Positions 21,413 through 29,542 of a DNA stretch of 34,592 bases are shown piece after piece (within the stretch, counting starts at the first letter, position 1; each line of letters opens with the position of its first letter). The position numbers were made by a program, and so were the translations under genes. Source of the DNA: Pullichristensenella sp002068815. Lineage in GTDB: Bacteria; Bacillota; Clostridia; Christensenellales; Aristaeellaceae. The stretch is from positions 1-34,592 of the forward strand of contig JAXGXF010000018.1 of assembly GCA_040772885.1 (NCBI GenBank), in the 5' to 3' direction. The notes beneath the pieces were generated by a model, which saw nothing but the letters and a program-made list of their open reading frames with translations, had not been told where the DNA came from and ran no database searches.

Positions 21413-22615
21413 TTACTTTCCGAACGGGTTCGCGGCGACGACCTCGGCCCACATGCCGTCGATGTCGGTCAGCGTGCCGTCGACGATGCTCGGAACCTTC
21501 GAGAACCACTTGTCGGCGCGGACCTCCTGGTCCATCTCATCCTGGAACGGGGAGAGCATGTCGTTCGCGTTGTTGATCATGTCCACCGCGGAGGTGATGA
21601 TCGTGCCGCCGAACGCGAAGCCGCCCAGCGCGACCGCGTTGTCGCCGGTCGTCAGGTAGCGGAGGAGGTCGACCGCCGCGTCGCGCTTCGCCGGGTCTTC
21701 CCACGCGGAGCGGGTCAGGTAGAAGCCCATCGACACGCCGCCGATGAAGGCCGTGGGATCGGCATCCTCGGCATGCGTCGGGAACGGCATGACGACGACC
21801 TTGTCCCAACGCTCCTGCGGGATGCCGTTGGCAAACCAGGAGCCGTCCAGCTGCATGGCCGCCTGGCCGTCGCGGAACATCTGCGAGGTGATCGCCTCGG
21901 TCGTGGCGTTGGCGTCGGCCGCGAACGCGCCCATCTCATAGAGCTCGTGGAGCAGCTTCATGCCTTCGACCCAGCTCTCAGGAACCGTCTCGCCGGGCGC
22001 GGGGCGGGCCTTATGCTCCTCGGGCGTGCCGGAGGAGAGGATCGCGAACTCGACGATGTAATGCGGGACATCCGAGAACGACACGGCCATCGGGACGACG
22101 CCGTTCTCCTTGAACGTCTTGACCGCGGTCTCAAACTTCGCCCAGTCGGTCGGAAGCTCGAGGTTGTACTTCTCGAACAGGTCGACGTTGCAGAACAGGC
22201 CCTCCCAGAACGCGCGCACCGGGATCGCGTAGATCTTCCCGTCGCTCTCGGCGATTGCGGCGTTCTCGGTGAGGTTCAGGTCCGGATACGCTTCGTTGAT
22301 CTCGGCGATCGGCACGACCCTGTCGAGTATGCGCGCCGAGTCCGCGGTCTTGGCGAAGTAGAACAGTATGTCGGGCTCGTTGCCGGCGGCGAAGTCGTTG
22401 ATGACCCCGGCCTTCCAGGCCTCGTCGGAGGTCGCGGAGGCGTCCTCGACGGTGTTCCCGGTCTCGGCGGCCCACTGGTCGAGCAGCTGCTGATAGGTGT
22501 CCGCGGCGGCGTCGGTGCCGGCAAAGGTCGAGACGGTCTTGATCGTCACGCCCTCGGCGAGCGCGAAGCTGCCGAGCAGCGCGATTGTGAGAACCAGGGC
22601 AAACAGTTTCTTCAT
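21413..22615 (-). CDS. Carbohydrate ABC transporter substrate-binding protein (family 1)
   Basis: A 400-residue exported protein of the MalE-like family. A signal peptide (1-20, ending FALA) precedes VTIKTVSTFAGTDAAADTYQQLLDQWAAETG. Family features: WKAGVINDFAAGNEPDILFYF, DGKIYAIPVRAFWEGLFCNVDLFEKYNL, and GQAAMQLDGSWFANGIPQE near the hinge. It lacks a lipobox Cys after the signal peptide. ATG at 22615 follows AGGAGG with 8-nt spacing. The ligand is probably the disaccharide split by the GH94 phosphorylase upstream, an inference from context only. Confidence 0.92.
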   Translation of the reverse strand: MKKLFALVLTIALLGSFALAEGVTIKTVSTFAGTDAAADTYQQLLDQWAAETGNTVEDASATSDEAWKAGVINDFAAGNEPDILFYFAKTADSARILDRVVPIAEINEAYPDLNLTENAAIAESDGKIYAIPVRAFWEGLFCNVDLFEKYNLELPTDWAKFETAVKTFKENGVVPMAVSFSDVPHYIVEFAILSSGTPEEHKARPAPGETVPESWVEGMKLLHELYEMGAFAADANATTEAITSQMFRDGQAAMQLDGSWFANGIPQERWDKVVVMPFPTHAEDADPTAFIGGVSMGFYLTRSAWEDPAKRDAAVDLLRYLTTGDNAVALGGFAFGGTIITSAVDMINNANDMLSPFQDEMDQEVRADKWFSKVPSIVDGTLTDIDGMWAEVVAANPFGK

Positions 22616-22654
22616 GGTATCATCCTCCTCGGTTTTCCATAACTGGATGCCTTT

Positions 22655-22683
22655 ATTATAGGCGAAATCGCGTCACGCGTCAT
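22655..22683 (-). promoter_or_regulatory. Internal promoter before the sugar-binding-protein gene
   Basis: ATGACG (22678-22683), a 17-bp spacer and a perfect TATAAT (22655-22660) on the minus strand. The -35 is weak and carries a tandem heptamer TGACGCG-TGACGCG (22669-22682), a candidate site for the YesN-type regulator. The -35 overlaps the kinase stop codon. Confidence 0.65.
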
Positions 22684-24416
22684 TGGCTCGGCATGTCATT
22701 TCTTGTATTTGATTGCGCACTTGTTAACAGCTGCGCCTCCGCGCGCAGGCGCATCCGCACCGCGGTGTCGCCGTTTGCGTCCCGGTCGATCGAGAGGCTC
22801 GCGTCCTCGCCGTAGATCAGCTTCAGCCGCTGCTGTATGTTCCGAAGGCCCAGCCCCTGCGCGGGCTCCGCGCCGTCGAGCTTCGACCGGATGCGCGAAA
22901 GTTCGTCGTCCGTGAGCCGCTTCCCGCTGTTCGTGACCGATATGCGCACCTCGCCGCCGTCCTCCCGGACCGACAGCCGTATCCGCCCGCCGCCCGCCGG
23001 CGCGATGCCGTGCTCGACCGCGTTTTCCAACAGCGTCTGCACGAACAGCGGCGGGATCGTCCGGCCGAGCAGCAAGGCGTCCACGTCCTCCTCGACCTCG
23101 AGCTTCTCCCCGAAGCGCAGCCTGACGAAGCGGAAATACGCCTCGGCGATGCCGAGCTCCTCCTTGAGCGGCACGAGCCTGCGGTCGCTGCGGTCCATCG
23201 CGGCGTTCAGAAGCACGCCGAGCGCGTCGATCATCTCGCTGACCGAGCCGTTGCCGTCCAAGCGCGCCTGCCAGCTGATGGTCTCGAGCGCGTTGAACAG
23301 AAAGTGCGGGTTGATGCGGCTCTGCATCGCCTGAATCTTCGCGTCGCGCAGCGCGATCTCCTCCTTGTACACGCGCTCGACGAGGTCGCGTATGCGGGAG
23401 GACATCTCGTTGAACCCGCGCCCGAGCCTGCCGATCTCGTCGTCGCCGCGCATGGGCACCGACACGCCCAATTCCCCCGCCTCCATCCGCTGCGACGCGC
23501 GCGCGAGGATCGCGATGGGCTTTACGACGCGCCTGTGCACGAACAGCCCGGCGAGCAGGCACACCGGGATCAAAAGCGCGAACACGCCGACCAAAATCCT
23601 CGTGAAGCGCGACATCTCCGCGTAGAGCGTCGAGGTCGACTGACTGACGAGCAATTTCAGGTCGTAGTCCTTCGTCGCGTGCGCGATCGCGAACCCGAGC
23701 TCGTCGCCGGCCCTGCGGAGCCCCGTCTCGCTCCAGTCCGGGTTCCCGCCGTCGGAATACTCGCCGAGCCGTATCGCGGCGTTCGCCCCCGTTTCCGCGG
23801 CGCTTTGCAGGATCGGCCGGAAGATCTCCTCCTCGCGGACGCCGAGCACGAGCATGCCGAACCGCTCGAGCCGGTAGTTGAACAGGTTTCGAACGAGGCA
23901 GAACATGCCGTTTCGATAGATGAACTGGCACTTCGTGTCGAGCGTCCGCCCGAGCTGCAGAGCGTCGGGCTGTATCAGGCTCTGGAACAGCATCGCGCGG
24001 TCGTAGCCGTCGCTCATGAACATGAACTGCTCGGGCCGGTCGATCGGGAAGAACGCCGCGAAGCTGATCGCGGGGTTTCGCGAAAACCGGCGCTCGAGGT
24101 AGTTCCGGCTGACCTTGTAGAACTCCTGATAGCGAAGCGTCCCCGCGCGGTGCTGCGCGTACGCCTCGGTCAATTCGCCGTCGTAGGTCACGTCCTTCGC
24201 CAGCTCGATCAGCCGATCGACGTTGTCGCGCGTGACGCTGAACGCGAACTCCGCGCCGGTCACGAGCGCGGCCTCGGTCTTTTCGCGAACGGTCGGGAAA
24301 AAGGCCGTGGCGATGTAGCCGCCCAGCGCGACCGCCGGCACGAGCCACACCACCACGACGATGGTCAAAATCTGCGCGCGCAGCGAGTGCGCGCCGGTTC
24401 GAAGCGTCTTGAACAT
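22680..24416 (-). CDS. Sensor histidine kinase, YesM family
   Basis: A 578-residue membrane kinase. TM1 about 16-40; extracytoplasmic sensor 41-272; TM2 273-296; HAMP linker about 297-349; His_kinase domain with phospho-acceptor His371 in INPHFLFNALETISW; HATPase with N box LLENAVEHGI (around Asn465) and GLGLRNIQQRL (521-531). This layout is typical of kinases that sense external sugars or binding proteins and phosphorylate YesN-type regulators. Its partner is at 18560-19297. ATG at 24416 directly follows the mutase stop codon (TAG then ATG), so translation is probably coupled. The last 20 residues are a polar tail. Confidence 0.95.
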   Translation of the reverse strand: MFKTLRTGAHSLRAQILTIVVVVWLVPAVALGGYIATAFFPTVREKTEAALVTGAEFAFSVTRDNVDRLIELAKDVTYDGELTEAYAQHRAGTLRYQEFYKVSRNYLERRFSRNPAISFAAFFPIDRPEQFMFMSDGYDRAMLFQSLIQPDALQLGRTLDTKCQFIYRNGMFCLVRNLFNYRLERFGMLVLGVREEEIFRPILQSAAETGANAAIRLGEYSDGGNPDWSETGLRRAGDELGFAIAHATKDYDLKLLVSQSTSTLYAEMSRFTRILVGVFALLIPVCLLAGLFVHRRVVKPIAILARASQRMEAGELGVSVPMRGDDEIGRLGRGFNEMSSRIRDLVERVYKEEIALRDAKIQAMQSRINPHFLFNALETISWQARLDGNGSVSEMIDALGVLLNAAMDRSDRRLVPLKEELGIAEAYFRFVRLRFGEKLEVEEDVDALLLGRTIPPLFVQTLLENAVEHGIAPAGGGRIRLSVREDGGEVRISVTNSGKRLTDDELSRIRSKLDGAEPAQGLGLRNIQQRLKLIYGEDASLSIDRDANGDTAVRMRLRAEAQLLTSAQSNTRNDMPSQ

Positions 24417-25826
24417 CTAATTAAGCCCCAGGTATTCCTGCATCTCCGCGCAGAGCCGGTCGGCGCGCGCGCGCGTCGGCATCTCGCAGAAGATGCGTAT
24501 GCGAGGTTCCGTGCCGCTGAACCGCGCGATCATCCAGCCGTCGCGGAACAAGAGCTTCCGGCCGTCGAGATCGTTGACGGACGTGATCTCCTCCGACAAT
24601 TTCGGAAAGCGATCGCCGGTCAGAAGGCGCTGAATCTCCTGGTAGTGGGAACTCTTATACGCGAAGTCGCGCTCGGCCATGTAGAGGCTGCCGAACCGGT
24701 CGGAGATGCGCTTCAAAAGGCTCGAGAGCTTTTCGCCGGAGATCGCGAGCATCTCGGTCAGAAGCGTCGCCGCGTAGATGCCGTCCTTGCCGAGGATGTG
24801 CCCGCGCACCGTCAGCCCGCCGGAGGACTCGCCGCCGATCAGCGCGCCGTGGTCGTCCATCGCCTTCGAGATGTGCTTGAAGCCGACCGGCGTCTCGATG
24901 CACCGCTCGCCGTACGCCTCCGCGATCCGGTCGAGCATGTGCGTCGTCGCGAGGTTGCGGACCGCCGCGCCGCGCCAGCCCTTGTACTCGAGCAGGTAGT
25001 AATAGAGCAGCACCAGTATCTCGTTCGGGTGCACGAACTTCCCCTCGTCGGAGATGATGCCGAGCCGGTCGGCGTCGCCGTCGGTCGCGATGCCGATGTC
25101 CGCGCGGCGCTCGCACACCGCCATGCGCAGCGCGTCGAGCGTCTCGACGTTCGGCGCCGGGAGCTTCCCGCCGAACAGCGTGTCGCGCCGCCCGTGGATG
25201 ATGTCGACGTCGCAGCGCGCGGTCAAGAGGATCGTCTCGAGCGAGGTTCCGCTGACGCCGTACATCGGGTCGAGCACGATCGACAGGTTCGCCTGCCGGA
25301 TCTTCGCCATGTCCACGGCGCTGATGATGCCGTCGAGGTAGTCGTTGCGCGGGTTGATCTCGGCGATGCGGCCGGCCTTGAGCGCCTCGTCGTACGGCGC
25401 GGGATTCACGTTTTCCATGTCGAGCGCGTTCGCCTCGATCTGCAGCTCGCGCGTGAACCCCTCGTCCGCGTCGCGCCCGCCGGATAAAAACAGCTTCACG
25501 CCGTTGTAGATCGCCGGGTTGTGGCTCGCGGTGACGGACATGCCGTAGGGGAGCTCGAGCCGCCGAACGCAGTACATCACGAGCGGCGTCGGCGCGTCGC
25601 GGTCGATCACCAGCACGCGCACGCCCTCCTGCGCGAACACCTCCGCCGACCACTGCGCCGCCTCGTGCGAGAGGAAGCGCCGGTCGTAGCCGATCACGAG
25701 CCCGCGATTTTCTACGCCGTCGCGCTGGATGCGCCGCGCGAGCGAGAGCGAGAGCCTCTGCACATTTGCCTTCGTAAAGCCGTCGCCGATGATCGCGCGC
25801 CAGCCGCCGGTGCCGAATTCGATCAT
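24417..25826 (-). CDS. Phosphohexomutase (phosphoglucomutase/phosphomannomutase family)
   Basis: A 469-residue alpha-D-phosphohexomutase with all four active-site elements: phosphoserine loop TASHNP (Ser101), metal loop DGDADR (249-254), sugar-specificity loop GGESSGG (331-337) and phosphate loop RFSGTEPRIR (around 445). It shifts phosphate between the C1 and C6 positions of a hexose. The GESSG-type loop occurs in enzymes acting on glucose or GlcNAc phosphates, so substrate choice is open. Its start overlaps the phosphorylase stop by 4 bp, which makes the phosphorylase product (sugar 1-phosphate) its likely substrate. Confidence 0.92.
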   Translation of the reverse strand: MIEFGTGGWRAIIGDGFTKANVQRLSLSLARRIQRDGVENRGLVIGYDRRFLSHEAAQWSAEVFAQEGVRVLVIDRDAPTPLVMYCVRRLELPYGMSVTASHNPAIYNGVKLFLSGGRDADEGFTRELQIEANALDMENVNPAPYDEALKAGRIAEINPRNDYLDGIISAVDMAKIRQANLSIVLDPMYGVSGTSLETILLTARCDVDIIHGRRDTLFGGKLPAPNVETLDALRMAVCERRADIGIATDGDADRLGIISDEGKFVHPNEILVLLYYYLLEYKGWRGAAVRNLATTHMLDRIAEAYGERCIETPVGFKHISKAMDDHGALIGGESSGGLTVRGHILGKDGIYAATLLTEMLAISGEKLSSLLKRISDRFGSLYMAERDFAYKSSHYQEIQRLLTGDRFPKLSEEITSVNDLDGRKLLFRDGWMIARFSGTEPRIRIFCEMPTRARADRLCAEMQEYLGLN

Positions 25827-28213
25827 TCCCGCACCCCCATCGCAACCTCTATCCAGTGTACCCCGCCGCCCGAAAGCGCCGGAATCCTGTCGACGACTTC
25901 GCCGTCGAGCCGGATCTCCCGGACGCCCTTTTCGACCCCGTCGGGGTTTTGTACGATTATATCATACAACACGCCGCGCCATTCGCGCAAGACCCGAAAT
26001 TCGCGCCAATCGCCGGGAACGCACGGGTCGATCACGAGCTCGTCGAAGCCCGGCCGGACGCCCAGCATGTAGCGCGTCGCGGCGTAGTACGCCCAGCCCG
26101 CCGAGCCCGTCATCCACGGGTGCCGCGCGCGCCCGAACGCGGTGTGGTCCTTGCCCATCACGAACTGGCAGTAGGCGTAGGGTTCGCTCTGCCGAATCTC
26201 GATCCTGTCGTTCTGGTTCTCCGGCAGCAGCGCATCGTAGAAGCGCATCGCGTCCGTCCCGCGCCCGAGCTTCGCCATCGCGACCCACGCCCACGGGTTC
26301 GGGTGCGAGAAGATCGAGCCGTTCTCCTTGACGCCCGGGAACACGCGCGTCACGAACCCGACGCCGTCGTCGATCGTGCGGAAGCTCGGCGCGTTCAGCA
26401 TCAGGCCGAATTCGGTGAACAGGTATTCGTCGACCGCGTCCATCGCGCTGTTGGCCTGCTCGAATTCGACCGCGTCCGAGCACACCGCCCACGCGTTGCT
26501 CTCGAGGTGCACCTTGCCCTCGAGGCAAGAATCGGAGCCGATCGGCCGCCCGTCCCTCGTGATGCCGCGCAAAAACCACTTGCCGTCCCAGAGCACCTCG
26601 CGGCAGATGCGCTTCATCTCGTCGTTCCGCGCGCCGTAGACGCGAAGCTCCTCTTCTTTGCCCAGGTATCTCATCAGATCGAGGAAGTGGTTGCCCGCCC
26701 AGACGTACAGGAAAGAGACCATCGCGCTCTCGCCGCCCCCGAGGTTCAGGCAGTCGTTCCAGTCGGCGCGCAGCCCCTTGCACACGCCGTGGACGCCGCG
26801 CTGCTCCCACGAGAAGTCGAGTATCCGCCTCATGTGGTCGAGCACCGTGCCCTCGCCCGCGTCCGCGTACGGGATCACCTCGTCGAGCAGCGAAAAATCC
26901 CCGGATTCGCGCAGGTTTTCGACGATCGCCGGGATCAGCCACAGCGCGTCGTCCGCGCAGGTGTGCTCGAGCCCGTGTATGATCTTTTTGTCGCCCGCCG
27001 TCGGGACGACCGTCGGCGAGGGCGACCGCTGCTTCGCGTTCTCGTCGAACCAGTCCGGGTCGAACAGGTGCAGCCCGTAGCCGGCGGACACCTGCCCGCG
27101 CAGGAGCTGCCGTATGCGCCGCATACTCATCTCCGGGTTCGAGTGCGGCACGCACATACTGTCCTGCGCGGTGTCGCGGTAGCCGAGCCCCGTGCGCCCG
27201 CCGACCTCGATGAACGACGTGAAGCGCGAGAAGAACAGGTTGACCTCGCTCTGGTAGAGGTTCCACTGGTTCAGGCTTATGTTCATGTTCTCGTTCGGCG
27301 TCGAGACCTGCAGCTTTCGAAGCTTCGCGTCCCAGAAGCCCCTGAGCCCCGAAAAGCACCGATCGACGGCCTCGGGCGTGTAGAACTCCCTCGCGCGCTT
27401 CGCCGCGTTTGCGTCGCCCTCGCCGAGGAAGAAGATCAGCCTGCGCTTTTCGCCCGGCTGGAGCGCGATCCGCTTCATCAGCGCGCCGCAGTGATTCCCG
27501 CCGTTTTCAAAGCTGCCGGAGAGCTCGCCGCGCTCGGCCGCGACGGGATTCGTCTCGGTTCGATAGCTTCCGAGGAACGCGTCGCGGACGCAGTCGAAGC
27601 CGTCCGGCTCGAAGCTCGCGGCGAAGAACTCGCGCAGGTTTTCGTAGTGCAAAGAGTACTCGACGCAGCCGTCGACGCACCGCGAGCCGGTCGCGTACAG
27701 GCTCATCTGGAAGTTCTGGTTGTCCATGTCGATCACGTGGAACGAGAACTCCACGTAGCCGAACGCGGAGAGCGCGCGCGGCCTGTCCGAGCGGTTCTCG
27801 ATCTCGACGTCCCAGAGAAGCACGTTGTCCCCGCGCGGTATGAACAGCACTTCCTTTGCCCGGATGCCGCGGTATTCGCACTCGTAGGCGGAATAGCTGA
27901 GCCCGTGGCGGCAGGCGTACTTCGCCTTTTCGAGCGGCTTCCCGACCGGCTGCCAGCTCACCGACCAGTAGTCGCCGTCCGCGTCGTCGCGCAGGTACAC
28001 GTAGTAGCCCGGCCTGTCCAGCGGCACGCCGTTCGGTCGAAAGCGCGTCACGCGTCCGTACTGCGCCGAGCCGACCCACAGGTAGCCGCCCGCGTTCTGC
28101 GAGACGACCGCGCCCATCTCCTCCGTGCCCAGGTAGTTCGTCCAAGAGACCGGCGCGTCCACGCGGTCGATCACGTACTCGCGATTCTCGGTGTCAAAAG
28201 TTCCGCAGCGCAT
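25823..28213 (-). CDS. chbP: GH94 disaccharide phosphorylase, probably N,N'-diacetylchitobiose phosphorylase
   Basis: A 796-residue cytoplasmic enzyme of family GH94 that splits a beta-linked disaccharide with phosphate into a sugar 1-phosphate and a free sugar. It matches the Vibrio chitobiose phosphorylase (about 801 residues, from memory) along its length: WTNYLGTE near the start, VGGRTGLGYRDTAQD (337-351), VPHSNPEM, AGYGLHLFDPDWFD (377-390), the RADWND motif carrying the general-acid Asp (482-487), NLGGGESAMVSFL and a late GSAGWAYYA phosphate-binding region. Cellobiose phosphorylase differs at several of these (for example it lacks the HLFDPDWFD segment). Cellobionate phosphorylase remains an alternative. 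ATG at 28213 follows GGAGGG. Confidence 0.8.
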   Translation of the reverse strand: MRCGTFDTENREYVIDRVDAPVSWTNYLGTEEMGAVVSQNAGGYLWVGSAQYGRVTRFRPNGVPLDRPGYYVYLRDDADGDYWSVSWQPVGKPLEKAKYACRHGLSYSAYECEYRGIRAKEVLFIPRGDNVLLWDVEIENRSDRPRALSAFGYVEFSFHVIDMDNQNFQMSLYATGSRCVDGCVEYSLHYENLREFFAASFEPDGFDCVRDAFLGSYRTETNPVAAERGELSGSFENGGNHCGALMKRIALQPGEKRRLIFFLGEGDANAAKRAREFYTPEAVDRCFSGLRGFWDAKLRKLQVSTPNENMNISLNQWNLYQSEVNLFFSRFTSFIEVGGRTGLGYRDTAQDSMCVPHSNPEMSMRRIRQLLRGQVSAGYGLHLFDPDWFDENAKQRSPSPTVVPTAGDKKIIHGLEHTCADDALWLIPAIVENLRESGDFSLLDEVIPYADAGEGTVLDHMRRILDFSWEQRGVHGVCKGLRADWNDCLNLGGGESAMVSFLYVWAGNHFLDLMRYLGKEEELRVYGARNDEMKRICREVLWDGKWFLRGITRDGRPIGSDSCLEGKVHLESNAWAVCSDAVEFEQANSAMDAVDEYLFTEFGLMLNAPSFRTIDDGVGFVTRVFPGVKENGSIFSHPNPWAWVAMAKLGRGTDAMRFYDALLPENQNDRIEIRQSEPYAYCQFVMGKDHTAFGRARHPWMTGSAGWAYYAATRYMLGVRPGFDELVIDPCVPGDWREFRVLREWRGVLYDIIVQNPDGVEKGVREIRLDGEVVDRIPALSGGGVHWIEVAMGVRE

Positions 28214-28311
28214 TCAAACGCCCTCCATGCCCAAGTTGCCGCACATATCTTAACATTTTGGGGCGCGCGGAGAAATGTCCACGGATGCGCTTTTTTGTCA
28301 GAGCATGCGGT
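28214..28311. other. Divergent spacer between GH94 gene and dpaL
   Basis: The leftward gene has only a weak promoter candidate (TAAGAT-like -10 near 28247-28252, no clear -35), which suggests that its transcription needs an activator. The rightward promoter at 28312-28340 is clear. Confidence 0.4.
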
Positions 28312-28340
28312 TTGTCTTTGCGCCCGGGATGTGGTATACT
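28312..28340 (+). promoter_or_regulatory. Promoter of dpaL
   Basis: TTGTCT (28312-28317), a 17-bp spacer and TATACT (28335-28340). The leader is about 24 nt, with AGGAGG 9 nt before the ATG at 28371. Confidence 0.75.
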
Positions 28341-28370
28341 CTGGAAAGCATCATCAGGAGGTTTATCCGC

Positions 28371-29504
28371 ATGCAGCAGATTCTATGGAAATGCGCGGCG
28401 CCGCGGGCCGGCGCGGGCCGCTATGTCGAGGCGCTGTCCGCATCCCGCGCCGCCGAAGCGCGCGCGTTTCACCGGGGCTTTTCGCAGTACGCGCCGACGC
28501 CGCTTCGGGAGCTTTCGAAGATGGCGGCCCGGCTCGGCATCGGCAGGCTCTGCGTCAAGGACGAGTCGCTTCGCTTCGGGCTGAACGCGTTTAAGGTGCT
28601 CGGCGGCTCGTACGCGATCGCGAAGGCGATGGAATCGAGCCCTTTCGCCGAACCCGTGTTCTTCACAGCGACCGACGGAAACCACGGCCGCGGCGTCGCG
28701 TGGGCCGCGCGCGAGCTGGGCAAAAAGGCGGTCGTGTGCATGCCCCGCGGCACCGCAATGAGCCGCGTCGAGAACATCCGGAAGCTCGGCGCCACCGTCA
28801 CCGTCGAGGACATGAACTACGACGACTGCGTCCGGCTCGCGGCGAAGAGGGCCGCCGAGACGCCCGGCGGCATCGTCGTGCAGGACACCGCGTGGGAGGG
28901 CTACGAGGAGATACCGCTCCGGATCATGCAGGGCTACGGCACGATGGCGATCGAGGCCGACGAGCAGCTCGGCGAGCCGCCGACGCACGTATTTTTGCAG
29001 GCGGGCGTCGGCTCGATGGCCGCGTCCGTCGCCGCGTATTTCCGGACCCGCTACCCCGAAAACCCGCCGAAGGCGATCGTGCTCGAGGCCGTGAACGCCG
29101 ACTGCTTCTATCAGAGCGCGCTCGCGGGCGAGATGCGCAAGGTCGGCGGCGAGCTGAACACGACCATGGCCGGCCTCGCGTGCGGCGAACCGAACCCGAT
29201 CGCGTGGGACGTGCTGAACGCGACCGCGTGCGCGTACCTGTCCTGCCCGGACTGGGTGTCCGCCCGCGGCATGCGCATGCTCGCCTCTCCGATCCCCGGC
29301 GACCCGCGCGTGACCTCCGGCGAGAGCGGCGCGGTCGGCATGGGCGCGATCTGTGCGATTATGGCGCGCGAGGAATACAGGGCGCTCCGGGAGGCGCTGC
29401 GATTTGATTCGCGCTCCCGCGTGCTGCTGTTCTCCACCGAGGGCGACACCGACCCGGAGAACTACGAGGCGGTCACCTGGGGCGGGAAGTATCCGACTCC
29501 CTGA
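28371..29504 (+). CDS. dpaL: Diaminopropionate ammonia-lyase
   Basis: A 377-residue PLP enzyme of fold type II that converts D- or L-2,3-diaminopropionate to pyruvate and two ammonia. Diagnostic: VKDESLRFGLNAFKVLGGSYA with the PLP Lys75, TTDGNHGRGVAWAA (Asp102), VQDTAWEGYEEIP (Asp172) and MAGLACGEPNPIAWD. Asp102 and Asp172 correspond to the two catalytic aspartates described for E. coli YgeX. SGESGAVG and STEGDTD complete the cofactor site. It is monocistronic, with its own promoter, and converges on the beta-CASP gene. The ygeW/ygeY neighbours usual in enterobacteria are absent here. Confidence 0.93.
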   Translation: MQQILWKCAAPRAGAGRYVEALSASRAAEARAFHRGFSQYAPTPLRELSKMAARLGIGRLCVKDESLRFGLNAFKVLGGSYAIAKAMESSPFAEPVFFTATDGNHGRGVAWAARELGKKAVVCMPRGTAMSRVENIRKLGATVTVEDMNYDDCVRLAAKRAAETPGGIVVQDTAWEGYEEIPLRIMQGYGTMAIEADEQLGEPPTHVFLQAGVGSMAASVAAYFRTRYPENPPKAIVLEAVNADCFYQSALAGEMRKVGGELNTTMAGLACGEPNPIAWDVLNATACAYLSCPDWVSARGMRMLASPIPGDPRVTSGESGAVGMGAICAIMAREEYRALREALRFDSRSRVLLFSTEGDTDPENYEAVTWGGKYPTP

Positions 29505-29511
29505 CGAAGAT

Positions 29512-29534
29512 GGGCCCGGCCGACCGCCGAGCCC
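29512..29534. terminator. Bidirectional stem between convergent dpaL and beta-CASP genes
   Basis: On the minus strand GGGCTCGGC pairs with GCCGGGCCC (9 pairs, one G-U) around a 5-nt loop; the plus strand has one mismatch. Neither side has a proper T-tract, so termination efficiency is uncertain. Confidence 0.4.
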
Positions 29535-29542
29535 TCATTCCT

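Noticed and set aside
28214..28262. A standard sigma-A promoter for the GH94 gene
   Set aside because: Only a partial -10 (TAAGAT-like) was found and no matching -35 at 16-18 bp, so none is claimed.
25856..28594. A 912-codon plus-strand open frame opposite the GH94 gene
   Set aside because: It shows antisense-type composition and no family features, while the minus strand carries a full GH94 sequence.
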